Source: Lachnospiraceae bacterium (GTDB lineage Bacteria > Bacillota > Clostridia > Lachnospirales > Lachnospiraceae). Taken from it: DNA of 32,734 nt. How positions within the stretch are numbered: position 1 is the stretch's first letter; each line of letters opens with the position of its first letter. The notes under the pieces were generated by a model. That model ran no database searches. It had not been told where the DNA came from and saw nothing but the letters and a program-made list of their open reading frames with translations. A program made the position numbers and the translations under genes. The DNA is taken from the NCBI GenBank assembly GCA_900771995.1, contig CAAGQC010000084.1, positions 1 through 32,734 on the forward strand. Direction: 5' to 3'. Positions 7,970 to 15,645 of this stretch are shown piece by piece.

Positions 7970-9478
7970 TTATTTCAGAAATTCTGCCTTGAAATCATTC
8001 AGTGCTTTTACCAGCTTCTCTTCCGTAGCATCGGAGATCACCTTTTCGTCAGCGATGGCTGCGGGGATCTCGGGATGCCTGGTATCCAGATACTCGAAGA
8101 ATTCCTTCTCGAATCTGGTGATATCCTCTACAGGCACATCCAGCAGGAATCTCTTGGTTACTGCGTAGATGATGATAACCTGATACTGTACCGGCATGGG
8201 CTGGTACTGCGGCTGCTTCAGCACTTCCTTGATCCGTTCGCCCTGTGCCAGCTTCTCCTTGGTATCCGCATCCAGCTCGGAACCGAACTGTGCGAAGGAA
8301 GCCAGCTCTCTGTACTGGGCAAGCTCAGTACGGATAGGCGCTGCGATCTTCTTCATTGCCTTGATCTGTGCCGCACCTCCTACACGGGATACTGACAGAC
8401 CTGCATTTACCGCGGGACGGAAACCGGAGTTGAACATCTCTGTCTCCAGATAGATCTGTCCGTCGGTAATGGAAATAACGTTGGTAGGGATGTATGCGGA
8501 TACATCTCCTGCCTGGGTCTCGATGATGGGAAGTGCCGTCAGGGAACCTCCACCGTATTCGTCACTCATGCGGACTGCACGCTCTAACAGTCTGGAATGC
8601 AGATAGAATACATCACCGGGATATGCCTCACGTCCGGGCGGACGACGAAGGAGCAGGGAGAGTGTACGGTAAGCGGTAGCATGTTTGCTCAGGTCATCAT
8701 ACACTACCAGTACGTCTTCTCCGTTCTCCATCCACTCCTCACCGATGGCACAACCGGAATAAGGAGCGATATACTGTAAGGGAGCCAGGTCACTTGCCGT
8801 GGATACCACAACGGTGGTATATGCCATGGCACCGAACTCCTCCAGTGTTTTTACGATATTTGCTACGGTAGATGCTTTCTGACCGATAGCTACATAGATA
8901 CATTTTACGTTCTGACCCTTCTGGTTAATGATCGTATCGATGGCGATAGCAGTTTTACCTGTCTGACGGTCACCGATGATCAGCTCACGCTGACCTCTTC
9001 CGATGGGAACCATGGAGTCGATTGCTTTGATACCTGTCTGGAGCGGCGTGTCTACGCTCTTACGAGTGATAACACCACTTGCCACACGCTCAATCTTACG
9101 GAATTTGTCAGTCTGTACGGGGCCTTTGCCATCAATAGGCTGTCCTAAGGAGTTCACTACTCGTCCGAGCAATGCGTCACCTACGGGAACCTCTACCACA
9201 CGTCCGGTGGTCTTGACGATATCGCCCTCTTCGATATTGCTGGCACTGCCAAGCAATACGACACCGACATTATCTTCTTCCAGATTCAGCACCATGCCAT
9301 ATACATCGCCGGGGAACTGTAACAGCTCACCCTGCATGGCATTTTCCAGTCCATGTACACGAGCGATACCATCCGCTACCTGGATGACGGTTCCGACATC
9401 GGAGACATCCAGCTGGGAAGAATATCTTTCGATCTGTTCCTTAATGACGGAACTTATTTCTTCTGGTCTTAAATTCAT
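7970..9478 (-). CDS. atpA: F1F0 ATP synthase subunit alpha
   Basis: This 502-residue protein is the non-catalytic nucleotide-binding subunit of F1. The P-loop GDRQTGKT is at 169-176, and SISVSRVGGAAQ-type signature (here GLSVSRVGGAAQIKAMKK) is present. N-terminal MNLRPEEISSVIKEQIE, which contacts the delta subunit, is intact. Length is as expected. A 28-bp gap separates it from atpH. Confidence 0.98.
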   Translation of the reverse strand: MNLRPEEISSVIKEQIERYSSQLDVSDVGTVIQVADGIARVHGLENAMQGELLQFPGDVYGMVLNLEEDNVGVVLLGSASNIEEGDIVKTTGRVVEVPVGDALLGRVVNSLGQPIDGKGPVQTDKFRKIERVASGVITRKSVDTPLQTGIKAIDSMVPIGRGQRELIIGDRQTGKTAIAIDTIINQKGQNVKCIYVAIGQKASTVANIVKTLEEFGAMAYTTVVVSTASDLAPLQYIAPYSGCAIGEEWMENGEDVLVVYDDLSKHATAYRTLSLLLRRPPGREAYPGDVFYLHSRLLERAVRMSDEYGGGSLTALPIIETQAGDVSAYIPTNVISITDGQIYLETEMFNSGFRPAVNAGLSVSRVGGAAQIKAMKKIAAPIRTELAQYRELASFAQFGSELDADTKEKLAQGERIKEVLKQPQYQPMPVQYQVIIIYAVTKRFLLDVPVEDITRFEKEFFEYLDTRHPEIPAAIADEKVISDATEEKLVKALNDFKAEFLK

Positions 9479-9506
9479 GGATCTGTCGCACCTTTCTTTC
9501 AGCCGG

Positions 9507-10055
9507 TCATCCCAGCTGAATATTTAATAATTGTTTCTTCATATCTTCCAGTTTGGTCCGGATACTGCTGTCCACTACCCGGTCGCCTACCCGGATCACC
9601 ATTCCGCCGATCAGCGTCGGATCCACACGGTAATACACGTCGAAAGACTGGTAGGAAGTCGTCTGAAGCAGTTTGTCTTTCACTTCCTGCTTCTGGGCTT
9701 CCGTCAGTTCCACGGCGGTATCCACATATGCGGTTCCCATCTTTTCAGATTCTCTGACCAGTTCGGTAAAATAAGCAAAGATTGCCTTTAATGAGCCGTA
9801 TCGCTCCTTGGTCACCACGATCTTGAGAAACTCTGTCAGGTCATCACTGACTCTGCCGTGGAATACCTGTTCCACCATGGAGAGTTTTTCCTGTTTGGGG
9901 ATCCCGGGGTGTTTCATCAGCTTGTCAAAATTCGGATTCTCCTCCAGGATCTTTGTAAGCTGTGCGGTCTCATTCATCAGCTGGATCGCATTTCCATGGT
10001 CGACTGCCACTTCGAAAAGGGCTTCTCCATAGACTTTGGAAACTAATTTTGCCAT
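9507..10055 (-). CDS. atpH: F1F0 ATP synthase subunit delta
   Basis: This 182-residue protein is the peripheral stalk connector (OSCP homologue). It starts with the helical AKLVSKVYGEALFEVA domain and ends with the conserved DPTLIGGMVIRVGDRVVDSSIRTKLEDMKKQL. Its ATG overlaps the end of atpF by 13 bp, suggesting translational coupling. Confidence 0.96.
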   Translation of the reverse strand: MAKLVSKVYGEALFEVAVDHGNAIQLMNETAQLTKILEENPNFDKLMKHPGIPKQEKLSMVEQVFHGRVSDDLTEFLKIVVTKERYGSLKAIFAYFTELVRESEKMGTAYVDTAVELTEAQKQEVKDKLLQTTSYQSFDVYYRVDPTLIGGMVIRVGDRVVDSSIRTKLEDMKKQLLNIQLG

Positions 10056-10558
10056 GTATCCTCACCCATTTCCTTCAGCGTCTCTTCGATCAGGCTGCTC
10101 TGTCTGGTGGTGTCTATGGAAGCGCCTACCAGCTTACCTGCCATGACAGATGCCACGGATACGATCTCCTGTTTGATCTCGTCGGACATTTTCTGCTTTT
10201 CCAGTCTGGCTTCTTCCTGTGCTCTTGCCAGGATTCTGGCTGCCTCTTCCTTGGCCTGTGCGACGATGCGCTCCTCGTTCTGGAGAGCACGTCTTCTGGC
10301 ATCACTTAAGATGTCCTCTGCCTCCTTGTCGATGTCCTTCAGCTTCGCCTCATACTGTTCCTTCAGTTCTGCGGCCTTTTCCTGATTGGTCTTCGCCTCT
10401 TCCAATTCTCCTCTGATCTTCTCTTTACGATCATTTAAGAACTTTCTGGCCGGATTGAACAGAAAATAGCTGAGTGCCAGGAACAATACGAAGATGGCAA
10501 TGATCATCAGGCAGGAGTCTGCCAGCAGCTGCCAGTCCAGGTCAAACAGTCTTGACAT
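10043..10558 (-). CDS. atpF: F1F0 ATP synthase subunit b
   Basis: This 171-residue protein is the membrane-anchored peripheral stalk. A transmembrane helix (about residues 11-32) is followed by a long charged coiled coil (residues 40-155) rich in Glu, Lys and Ala. The frame extends to 10597, but the ATG at 10558 is preferred: GAAGG lies seven bases upstream and the protein then opens with MSRLFDLDWQL, close to the membrane span. The alternative start adds 13 residues. Confidence 0.95.
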   Translation of the reverse strand: MSRLFDLDWQLLADSCLMIIAIFVLFLALSYFLFNPARKFLNDRKEKIRGELEEAKTNQEKAAELKEQYEAKLKDIDKEAEDILSDARRRALQNEERIVAQAKEEAARILARAQEEARLEKQKMSDEIKQEIVSVASVMAGKLVGASIDTTRQSSLIEETLKEMGEDTWQN

Positions 10559-10610
10559 GGTCTCGCCTTCTGTTAATAGTATCATTTTCATCCGCATTCC
10601 TTTCGTTTAA

Positions 10611-10865
10611 TCAGGGAAGTAAGGGCTTTACGAACAGCAGCAGCATAGCGATCAACAGACCGTACAGACCGGTGGTCTCGGCAACTGCCTGTCCCAATAA
10701 CATGGTAGAAGTAATATCGGACTTTGCTCCGGGATTACGTCCTACTGCTGCAGCGGCATGTCCTGCTGCGATACCCTGTCCAATACCAGGTCCGATACCG
10801 GCGATAACTGCCAGACCTGCACCGATTGCAGAACATCCTAAGATAAAGTTTTCATTAAAATCCAT
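10611..10865 (-). CDS. atpE: F1F0 ATP synthase subunit c, Na+-type
   Basis: This 84-residue protein forms the c ring; it is two transmembrane helices joined by the polar loop RNPGAK. The ion site residues are Q30 (GPGIGQG), E63 and T64 (VAETTG) and Y68. This Gln/Glu/Ser-or-Thr/Tyr set is the sodium-binding signature known from the Ilyobacter tartaricus c ring, and the flanking sequence is also very similar to that protein. Proton-type subunits usually lack the Gln and the hydroxyl residue. The enzyme is therefore inferred to be Na+-coupled. Confidence 0.97.
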   Translation of the reverse strand: MDFNENFILGCSAIGAGLAVIAGIGPGIGQGIAAGHAAAAVGRNPGAKSDITSTMLLGQAVAETTGLYGLLIAMLLLFVKPLLP

Positions 10866-10943
10866 AGTAAATCCTCCTATTATTGAGATTCTTATCAGAA
10901 TCTTTCTAGCATAGTTTCATAGAGCTTTCGTACGCTTCTGCCC

Positions 10944-11675
10944 TTAAGCGTCTCCTCTTGCATTGGAAATGTAAGTCATGGTCAGCATACAGAATACATA
11001 TGTCTGGATGGCTCCGGAGAACAGGTCGAAGTATACATGCAGTGCTGCAGGCCACGCCGTAGCGATCACACCTAACAGACCGTAGATCAGTGCCATCATT
11101 ACCGTTCCGGACAATACATTCGCGAACAGACGCAGGGACAACGAGATGGGAACCGCGATCTCACTGATCAGGTTGATCGGCAGCCATATCGGCAGCCAGG
11201 GCGGCAGCGGGGAACACATGCCTTCCCAGATCTCCTTTGGCTTCTGATATTTAAACTGATTGTAATGGATCAGCACAAAGGTCAGAATACCGAGGGGCAA
11301 TGTCACGCCATAGTCCGCTGTGGGGGGACGTAAGCCTAACAGACCGGAAATATTGCTCACCAGAATGAAGATGAAGATCGTTCCGATGTAGTTGTAGAAC
11401 TTCGGTGCAGCCTTTCCCATGGGTGCATCCACCATGGCATCCAGCTTCTCGACGATCAGTTCCACCACATTCTGAAAGCCTTCCGGCACTTCTCTGGCTT
11501 TGGCCATACAACGATTGGCGGCAATGGCAAAACCAATGATAAGCAACATGACGATCAGCACACACACATGTGTGGTCGTTATCCATACCTCATGGCCGAA
11601 AAAGGAATACTTAAACACGCCATGTATCATAAAATCGATATTGTCGGCACCGGATAACAGAATTCCATGTTCCAT
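10944..11675 (-). CDS. atpB: F1F0 ATP synthase subunit a
   Basis: This 243-residue, five-to-six-span membrane protein provides the ion half-channels. The essential Arg is R182 in ISLSLRLFANVLSGT, the family signature. Preceding spans include IGTIFIFILVSNISGLLGLRPPT. It lies between atpI and atpE, the standard position. Confidence 0.97.
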   Translation of the reverse strand: MEHGILLSGADNIDFMIHGVFKYSFFGHEVWITTTHVCVLIVMLLIIGFAIAANRCMAKAREVPEGFQNVVELIVEKLDAMVDAPMGKAAPKFYNYIGTIFIFILVSNISGLLGLRPPTADYGVTLPLGILTFVLIHYNQFKYQKPKEIWEGMCSPLPPWLPIWLPINLISEIAVPISLSLRLFANVLSGTVMMALIYGLLGVIATAWPAALHVYFDLFSGAIQTYVFCMLTMTYISNARGDA

Positions 11676-11687
11676 TGTTTCACCTCC

Positions 11688-12227
11688 TTATTGTTTATTC
11701 TGTTGTTCCTCCTCCGCTTCTCCGGCCTTCGGCGCTTCTGCTTCTTCCGGAGTCTGCGGGACATTTTCACCTTCCGCAGTCTCCTCCGGCATCGCCTGAG
11801 GTATCGGGTCCGTTTCATGGAACAGTTTGTTGCATAATTTATGGGTAAGCGGCTGTAGAAATGCCGTTACTTTCATGGCTATCACATAGGAGAAAAAGAA
11901 GACGAACAGGTTCATCACCCCGGTCTTCATGATCACCAGCAGGAAAAAGATCACCATCACATAGCGTAAGACATATGCCCGGATGATCATCTTCGTGGCC
12001 GTCTTCTCGGGCTGGTCCAGTGCCCGGTCCAGGGAGCGGTACATGTGATACGTGGATACCAGTGCCAGCAGGGCACCGAACCACAGGCTTTTGGCATACA
12101 TCACTTCATCCTTCACGATAAAGGCCCCTATGATCTGCGCCAGCACTCCCAGGAACAGGATCCCCAGATCCATCTCCAAAACGGTTCTATTTATCTTTTT
12201 TAATGTGTTTATCATCGCTGTCTTCAT
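11688..12227 (-). CDS. atpI: ATP synthase subunit I (AtpI)
   Basis: This 179-residue protein has four predicted membrane spans in residues 10-115 and an acidic Pro/Glu-rich tail of about 40 residues (PQTPEEAEAPKAGEAEEEQQ). AtpI proteins help c-ring assembly and may aid cation uptake. The frame continues upstream to 12254, but the ATG at 12227 has AGGA six bases before it and gives MKTAMINTLKK. This start lies inside atpZ (41-bp overlap), so translation is probably coupled. The acidic tail is not a usual AtpI feature. Confidence 0.85.
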   Translation of the reverse strand: MKTAMINTLKKINRTVLEMDLGILFLGVLAQIIGAFIVKDEVMYAKSLWFGALLALVSTYHMYRSLDRALDQPEKTATKMIIRAYVLRYVMVIFFLLVIMKTGVMNLFVFFFSYVIAMKVTAFLQPLTHKLCNKLFHETDPIPQAMPEETAEGENVPQTPEEAEAPKAGEAEEEQQNKQ

Positions 12228-12444
12228 AAATTGTCCTGGCCATCCGGTATACATTCTGCCCTCCGGCCACAGCTCCCATACAGAAAAGCAGGATCATCCA
12301 GAAATTCGTTCCGAAATGCCGGTCCAGCCAGATCCCTGCCGCAGACATCAGGCAGATCGGCACTAACATATTGATACCGAACTGCAGGATCAGTGTGACC
12401 GCACGAAACACCTGCCTGTTGTAGGGTTTCTTTTTTCTTGACAC
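12187..12444 (-). CDS. atpZ: AtpZ/AtpI family protein
   Basis: This 85-residue protein has two membrane spans separated by a short loop with the conserved GIWLDRHFGTNFW segment, the pattern of the ATPase_gene1 (AtpZ) family encoded at the head of many ATP synthase operons. It begins with GTG at 12442-12444, with GGGAGG five bases upstream. It overlaps atpI and is the first gene of the operon, about 85 nt after the promoter. AtpZ has been implicated with AtpI in Mg2+/Ca2+ transport or assembly; the role here is inferred. Confidence 0.85.
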   Translation of the reverse strand: MSRKKKPYNRQVFRAVTLILQFGINMLVPICLMSAAGIWLDRHFGTNFWMILLFCMGAVAGGQNVYRMARTIYEDSDDKHIKKDK

Positions 12445-12532
12445 TATGTCCTCCCGTGTTGATTACTGCTCTCAGCATTTATTTTTGTACATTTTTGAAA
12501 ATATTGTCTCCCACAAGGGCAAACCTATAGTC

Positions 12533-12561
12533 ATTATAACGAAATCTTAACACGATGTCCA
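12533..12561 (-). promoter_or_regulatory. Promoter of the ATP synthase operon
   Basis: Minus strand -35 TGGACA (plus 12556-12561), exact 17-bp spacer, -10 TATAAT (plus 12533-12538). Leader of about 85 nt to the atpZ GTG. Very close to consensus, as expected of a strongly expressed operon. Confidence 0.85.
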
Positions 12562-12616
12562 GTAAAATCCCCCTGTCCAAATGGTAAAAAATCTATAAAA
12601 TCCTGTCAAAAAAAGA

Positions 12617-12645
12617 TTGACTTAAAATTCCCTCGGAAGTACTAT
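12617..12645 (+). promoter_or_regulatory. Promoter of the GNAT-DUF402 unit
   Basis: TTGACT (12617-12622), 17-bp spacer, TACTAT (12640-12645). Start would fall near 12652, leaving a leader of about 54 nt. It is divergent from the ATP synthase promoter, with 55 bp between the two -35 boxes. Confidence 0.75.
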
Positions 12646-12705
12646 TTGAGTAACTATCAGAGGCCTGGTCCCGCACGGTATCAGCCCGGAAAGAAGGATT
12701 TTCCA

Positions 12706-13269
12706 ATGTCCGTTACAGAAGAACAGCTTAAGATCCGGACCGCCACCCCGGAAGATGTCAAAGCCCTGGTGGCTATTTACGCTCCCTACGTGGAGAATAC
12801 CTCCATCACTTTTGAATATGTGGTTCCTTCCGTGGAAGAATTCGCCGGACGGATCCGGCGCACCCTCACCCGCTACCCCTATCTGGTGGCTGAATGTAAC
12901 GGTGTCCCCGTAGGTTATGCCTATGCTTCCTCTTTCAAGGGACGTGCCGCCTATGACTGGTCCGTGGAGACTTCCATCTATGTCAGCCAGGATCTTCGAA
13001 GCAGTGGTGTCGGCAGTCTGTTATATAAAAAGCTGGAGGAGTATCTGACCGCACAGCACATCTGCAATGTCTGTGCCTGCATCACTTATCCGAATCCTCC
13101 CAGCATCGCTTTTCACGAGAAGCACGGCTATGAGACCGTAGCCCATTTCCATAATTCCGGCTACAAACAGGGAAAATGGCATGACATGATCTGGATGGAG
13201 AAGACCTTATGTCCCCACACCACACCGCCCGCACCCTTTATCCCGTTCCCGGAACTGGGAGCATTCTGA
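12706..13269 (+). CDS. GNAT family N-acetyltransferase, phosphinothricin acetyltransferase-like
   Basis: This 187-residue protein has the full GNAT fold. It opens IRTATPEDVKALVAIYAPYVENT, has VSQDLRSSGVGSLLYKKLEEYL as the acetyl-CoA binding motif (about 100-121), and ends in EKHGYETVAHFHNSGYKQGKWHDMIWMEKTL. This pattern is that of the pat/bar/YncA (MnaT) subgroup, which acetylates phosphinothricin, methionine sulfoximine/sulfone or similar amino acids; a true substrate cannot be stated. The frame runs upstream through the promoter; ATG 12706 is chosen because AGAAGGA lies seven bases before it. It is followed by the DUF402 gene after 20 bp. Confidence 0.9.
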   Translation: MSVTEEQLKIRTATPEDVKALVAIYAPYVENTSITFEYVVPSVEEFAGRIRRTLTRYPYLVAECNGVPVGYAYASSFKGRAAYDWSVETSIYVSQDLRSSGVGSLLYKKLEEYLTAQHICNVCACITYPNPPSIAFHEKHGYETVAHFHNSGYKQGKWHDMIWMEKTLCPHTTPPAPFIPFPELGAF

Positions 13270-13289
13270 AAACACAAAGGAGAGCACCT

Positions 13290-13772
13290 ATGAGCAACGA
13301 ACTGCAGATTTACCGCAAGCGCCTGATCCCGGAGGAATGCATTCTGTTAAAGGATGACATCATCGTGGAGCAGACGGACGATTATATTCTGACCAAATGG
13401 AAGACTCTGAATCCCAAGACCACCTTTTCCCACGGCTGTTCCTGCTATTACCTCAAGGAGGGCTTCAAGATCAGTAAGTTCTACCGTCATGACGGTTCCC
13501 TGCTGTACTGGTACTGCGATATTGTGGAATATACTTCCCGGCCGGAGGACAATTCCCTGATCGTCACGGATCTGCTGGCTGACATTATCCTCTATCCCGA
13601 CGGCAGAATGCATGTCGTGGATCTGGACGAGCTGGCCGAGGCTCTGGAAAAGGGGCTGATCACCCAGGCCCAGATGAGTGCCTGCCTGCGTCAGCTGAAC
13701 AACCTGATCACCATTATCTACCGGGACAAATTCGACAGGTTACAGAGTCCGCTGGAGAAAAGCGGACTGTAA
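13290..13772 (+). CDS. DUF402 family protein
   Basis: This 160-residue protein matches the DUF402 (FomD/Ntdp-like) family: LLYWYCDIVEYT, VTDLLADIILYPDGRMHVVD and LDELAEALEKGLIT contain the conserved aspartates that bind metal in characterised members, which hydrolyse nucleoside di/triphosphates or nucleotide-activated phosphonates. The N-terminus is at 13290, because AAAGGAG lies seven bases upstream; the longer frame overlaps the previous gene. Function here is unproven; the partner acetyltransferase suggests detoxification or small-molecule modification, but that is a guess. Confidence 0.85.
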   Translation: MSNELQIYRKRLIPEECILLKDDIIVEQTDDYILTKWKTLNPKTTFSHGCSCYYLKEGFKISKFYRHDGSLLYWYCDIVEYTSRPEDNSLIVTDLLADIILYPDGRMHVVDLDELAEALEKGLITQAQMSACLRQLNNLITIIYRDKFDRLQSPLEKSGL

Positions 13773-13792
13773 CGTGTTTCCTTCATCAAATA

Positions 13793-13851
13793 AATAAGCG
13801 TGAACCTTCTTACGAATACAATTATTCACCAAAGGTTCACGCTTATTATTT
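13793..13851. terminator. Bidirectional terminator between DUF402 and GGDEF genes
   Basis: A perfect 16-bp inverted repeat, AATAAGCGTGAACCTT (13793-13808) and its complement (13832-13847), flanks a 23-nt loop. The plus-strand side ends in ATTTTA; the minus-strand side has a short T run. It lies between convergent genes. Confidence 0.85.
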
Positions 13852-15629
13852 TACTCTGAATAGTTTAACAGGTTTCCGATGCAGTGTCCCAGAATCGTCA
13901 GCAGCGTAATGTCCTCATCCGACCACTTCCGGTTGCGGTTGAACACATCATAGTTCACGATCACATTCGGAATTCCCTCTTTGCGGGAAATACACTGCAG
14001 GGAAGCGCCGACCTCCTGTTTCTGCATGACAGCAAAAGCAGCCGGAACCTGAGACCGGAGTTTCACCGTGTTGGACTCTACGAAGTTATCATCATCCCCG
14101 AACAGAGCAAGATATCTCTCGTCTTCGAAAAATCCTCTGCCATCCGGTTCCTCCACCATATAATTACCGTTTCTGCATACCAGGCTGGCTCCTCTGTCGG
14201 AGTAGACAGTGATTCCGTCCAGATCAAACAGACTGCGGATCTGCTGCAGCCGTTCTTCTTTTTTCACGATGGAATCCACTCCGGATACACACAGTTCCGT
14301 GATCATCTCTGTGATCACTTCCCGTTTTTTCTCCTTGGATACCGCATAGGCCATGGCCATATTCTGCATATCGTCGGATTCCAGCTTGCCGTGGAGTCTC
14401 TCTTCGTAGATGATATGGCGGTTCTTGCCTTTTTCCTTGGCAAGATAGAGGGCCTTATCGGCTTTCCGCATCAGTTTCTCGTATTCGTTTCCGTCTACCG
14501 GATATTCCGATACGCCGATGGATGCCGTCACACGGATCTTCGGGTCGAAGGCCAGGGCAAATTCCTTTGCAATGGTCTTAAGTAACGTTTTCAGCTGTTC
14601 TCTGGTCTCTACTTTTTCCAGCAGGATCACGTATTCATCGCCGCCGAAACGTCCGATGACGCCCCGCTGTCCCACCAACACCTGCATGATCTCCGCCACT
14701 CTACGGATGACCTGATCTCCGAAGATATGTCCATAGGTGTCGTTGATATGTTTGAAATCGTCAATGTCGATGATCACCAGCCATCTGGTATGATGATCCT
14801 TGCGGTTCAGCTGTTCGATGGTATATTCCGTCCATGCCCGCTTGTTCAGTAGACCGGTTCCGGCATCTCTGGCCGCAGGGGTCAGATAATAGGCTTCCTT
14901 CTCCCGATTCCGGTCCGGAGTGATGATGCCTGCCACCATATCGCGTTTCTTCGGGATCCGGGCACCCTTGACTTTCCATATCCCCTTGTCTTCCTGCCCG
15001 CTGACGAATTCCATCTCGAAGAAATCGTCCCCGTTGCGCAGGTGAGCGCAGAAAGTCCGCAGCTGATCTTCCAGTCTGGTGATATCACTGCCTTCATGCG
15101 CCTGCTCCACGTTCCGGATCAGAGCATTCATGGAGCCTTCAAACTGATTCATGGCACGCTCGTTGACATATTTATAAACCGTGATACTGTCCTGTTCGAT
15201 CAGATATTCAAAAAAGTAAACATCCTCCAGCGTCATGAAATGACGGTATTTCAGAATACTCTGCTCTAGCCGCAAATTACGCATCTCAAGATCATGAATA
15301 TCGGAAATCGTGATCTGGTACAGCGGCACCCCGTTCTCTGTCTGTTCGCTCTTCTCCAGACGCAGATACACATTCCGGACACTGTCCTTCAGATTGTGCA
15401 ATGCCGTGATCAGTTCCAGCGGTTGGAACGGATACGTCTCCACCGCTTTCTTCAACAGTTCCCCGTCTTCCGGCAGAAGCAGATCACTTACCGGACGGAA
15501 AGAATTCTCCCCTACGAATTCATAATAAAATTCCGACGCTTTGGCCACCACCAGATCCTGCCTTACGAAGACCTTCCAGTCCATGATTCTATTCGCATAA
15601 CCCTTTTGTTCTACGCTGTTAACTCTCAT
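13851..15629 (-). CDS. GGDEF-domain diguanylate cyclase with C-terminal sensory domain
   Basis: This 592-residue protein has a GGDEF domain (about residues 235-420) with active site GGDEY at 329-333, preceded by RF and by IIDIDDFKHINDTYGH, a metal-binding segment. No RxxD inhibition site precedes the active site (it reads GQRG). The N-terminal about 230 residues look PAS-like, and the C-terminal about 150 residues look GAF-like. No transmembrane segment is seen, so it is probably cytosolic. It lies 16 bp after the cell wall hydrolase gene. The start is taken at ATG 15629; GTG at 15665, overlapping the upstream gene, is possible. Both have weak ribosome binding sites. Confidence 0.88.
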   Translation of the reverse strand: MRVNSVEQKGYANRIMDWKVFVRQDLVVAKASEFYYEFVGENSFRPVSDLLLPEDGELLKKAVETYPFQPLELITALHNLKDSVRNVYLRLEKSEQTENGVPLYQITISDIHDLEMRNLRLEQSILKYRHFMTLEDVYFFEYLIEQDSITVYKYVNERAMNQFEGSMNALIRNVEQAHEGSDITRLEDQLRTFCAHLRNGDDFFEMEFVSGQEDKGIWKVKGARIPKKRDMVAGIITPDRNREKEAYYLTPAARDAGTGLLNKRAWTEYTIEQLNRKDHHTRWLVIIDIDDFKHINDTYGHIFGDQVIRRVAEIMQVLVGQRGVIGRFGGDEYVILLEKVETREQLKTLLKTIAKEFALAFDPKIRVTASIGVSEYPVDGNEYEKLMRKADKALYLAKEKGKNRHIIYEERLHGKLESDDMQNMAMAYAVSKEKKREVITEMITELCVSGVDSIVKKEERLQQIRSLFDLDGITVYSDRGASLVCRNGNYMVEEPDGRGFFEDERYLALFGDDDNFVESNTVKLRSQVPAAFAVMQKQEVGASLQCISRKEGIPNVIVNYDVFNRNRKWSDEDITLLTILGHCIGNLLNYSE

Positions 15630-15645
15630 AGGTTTTCGCTTTCGT

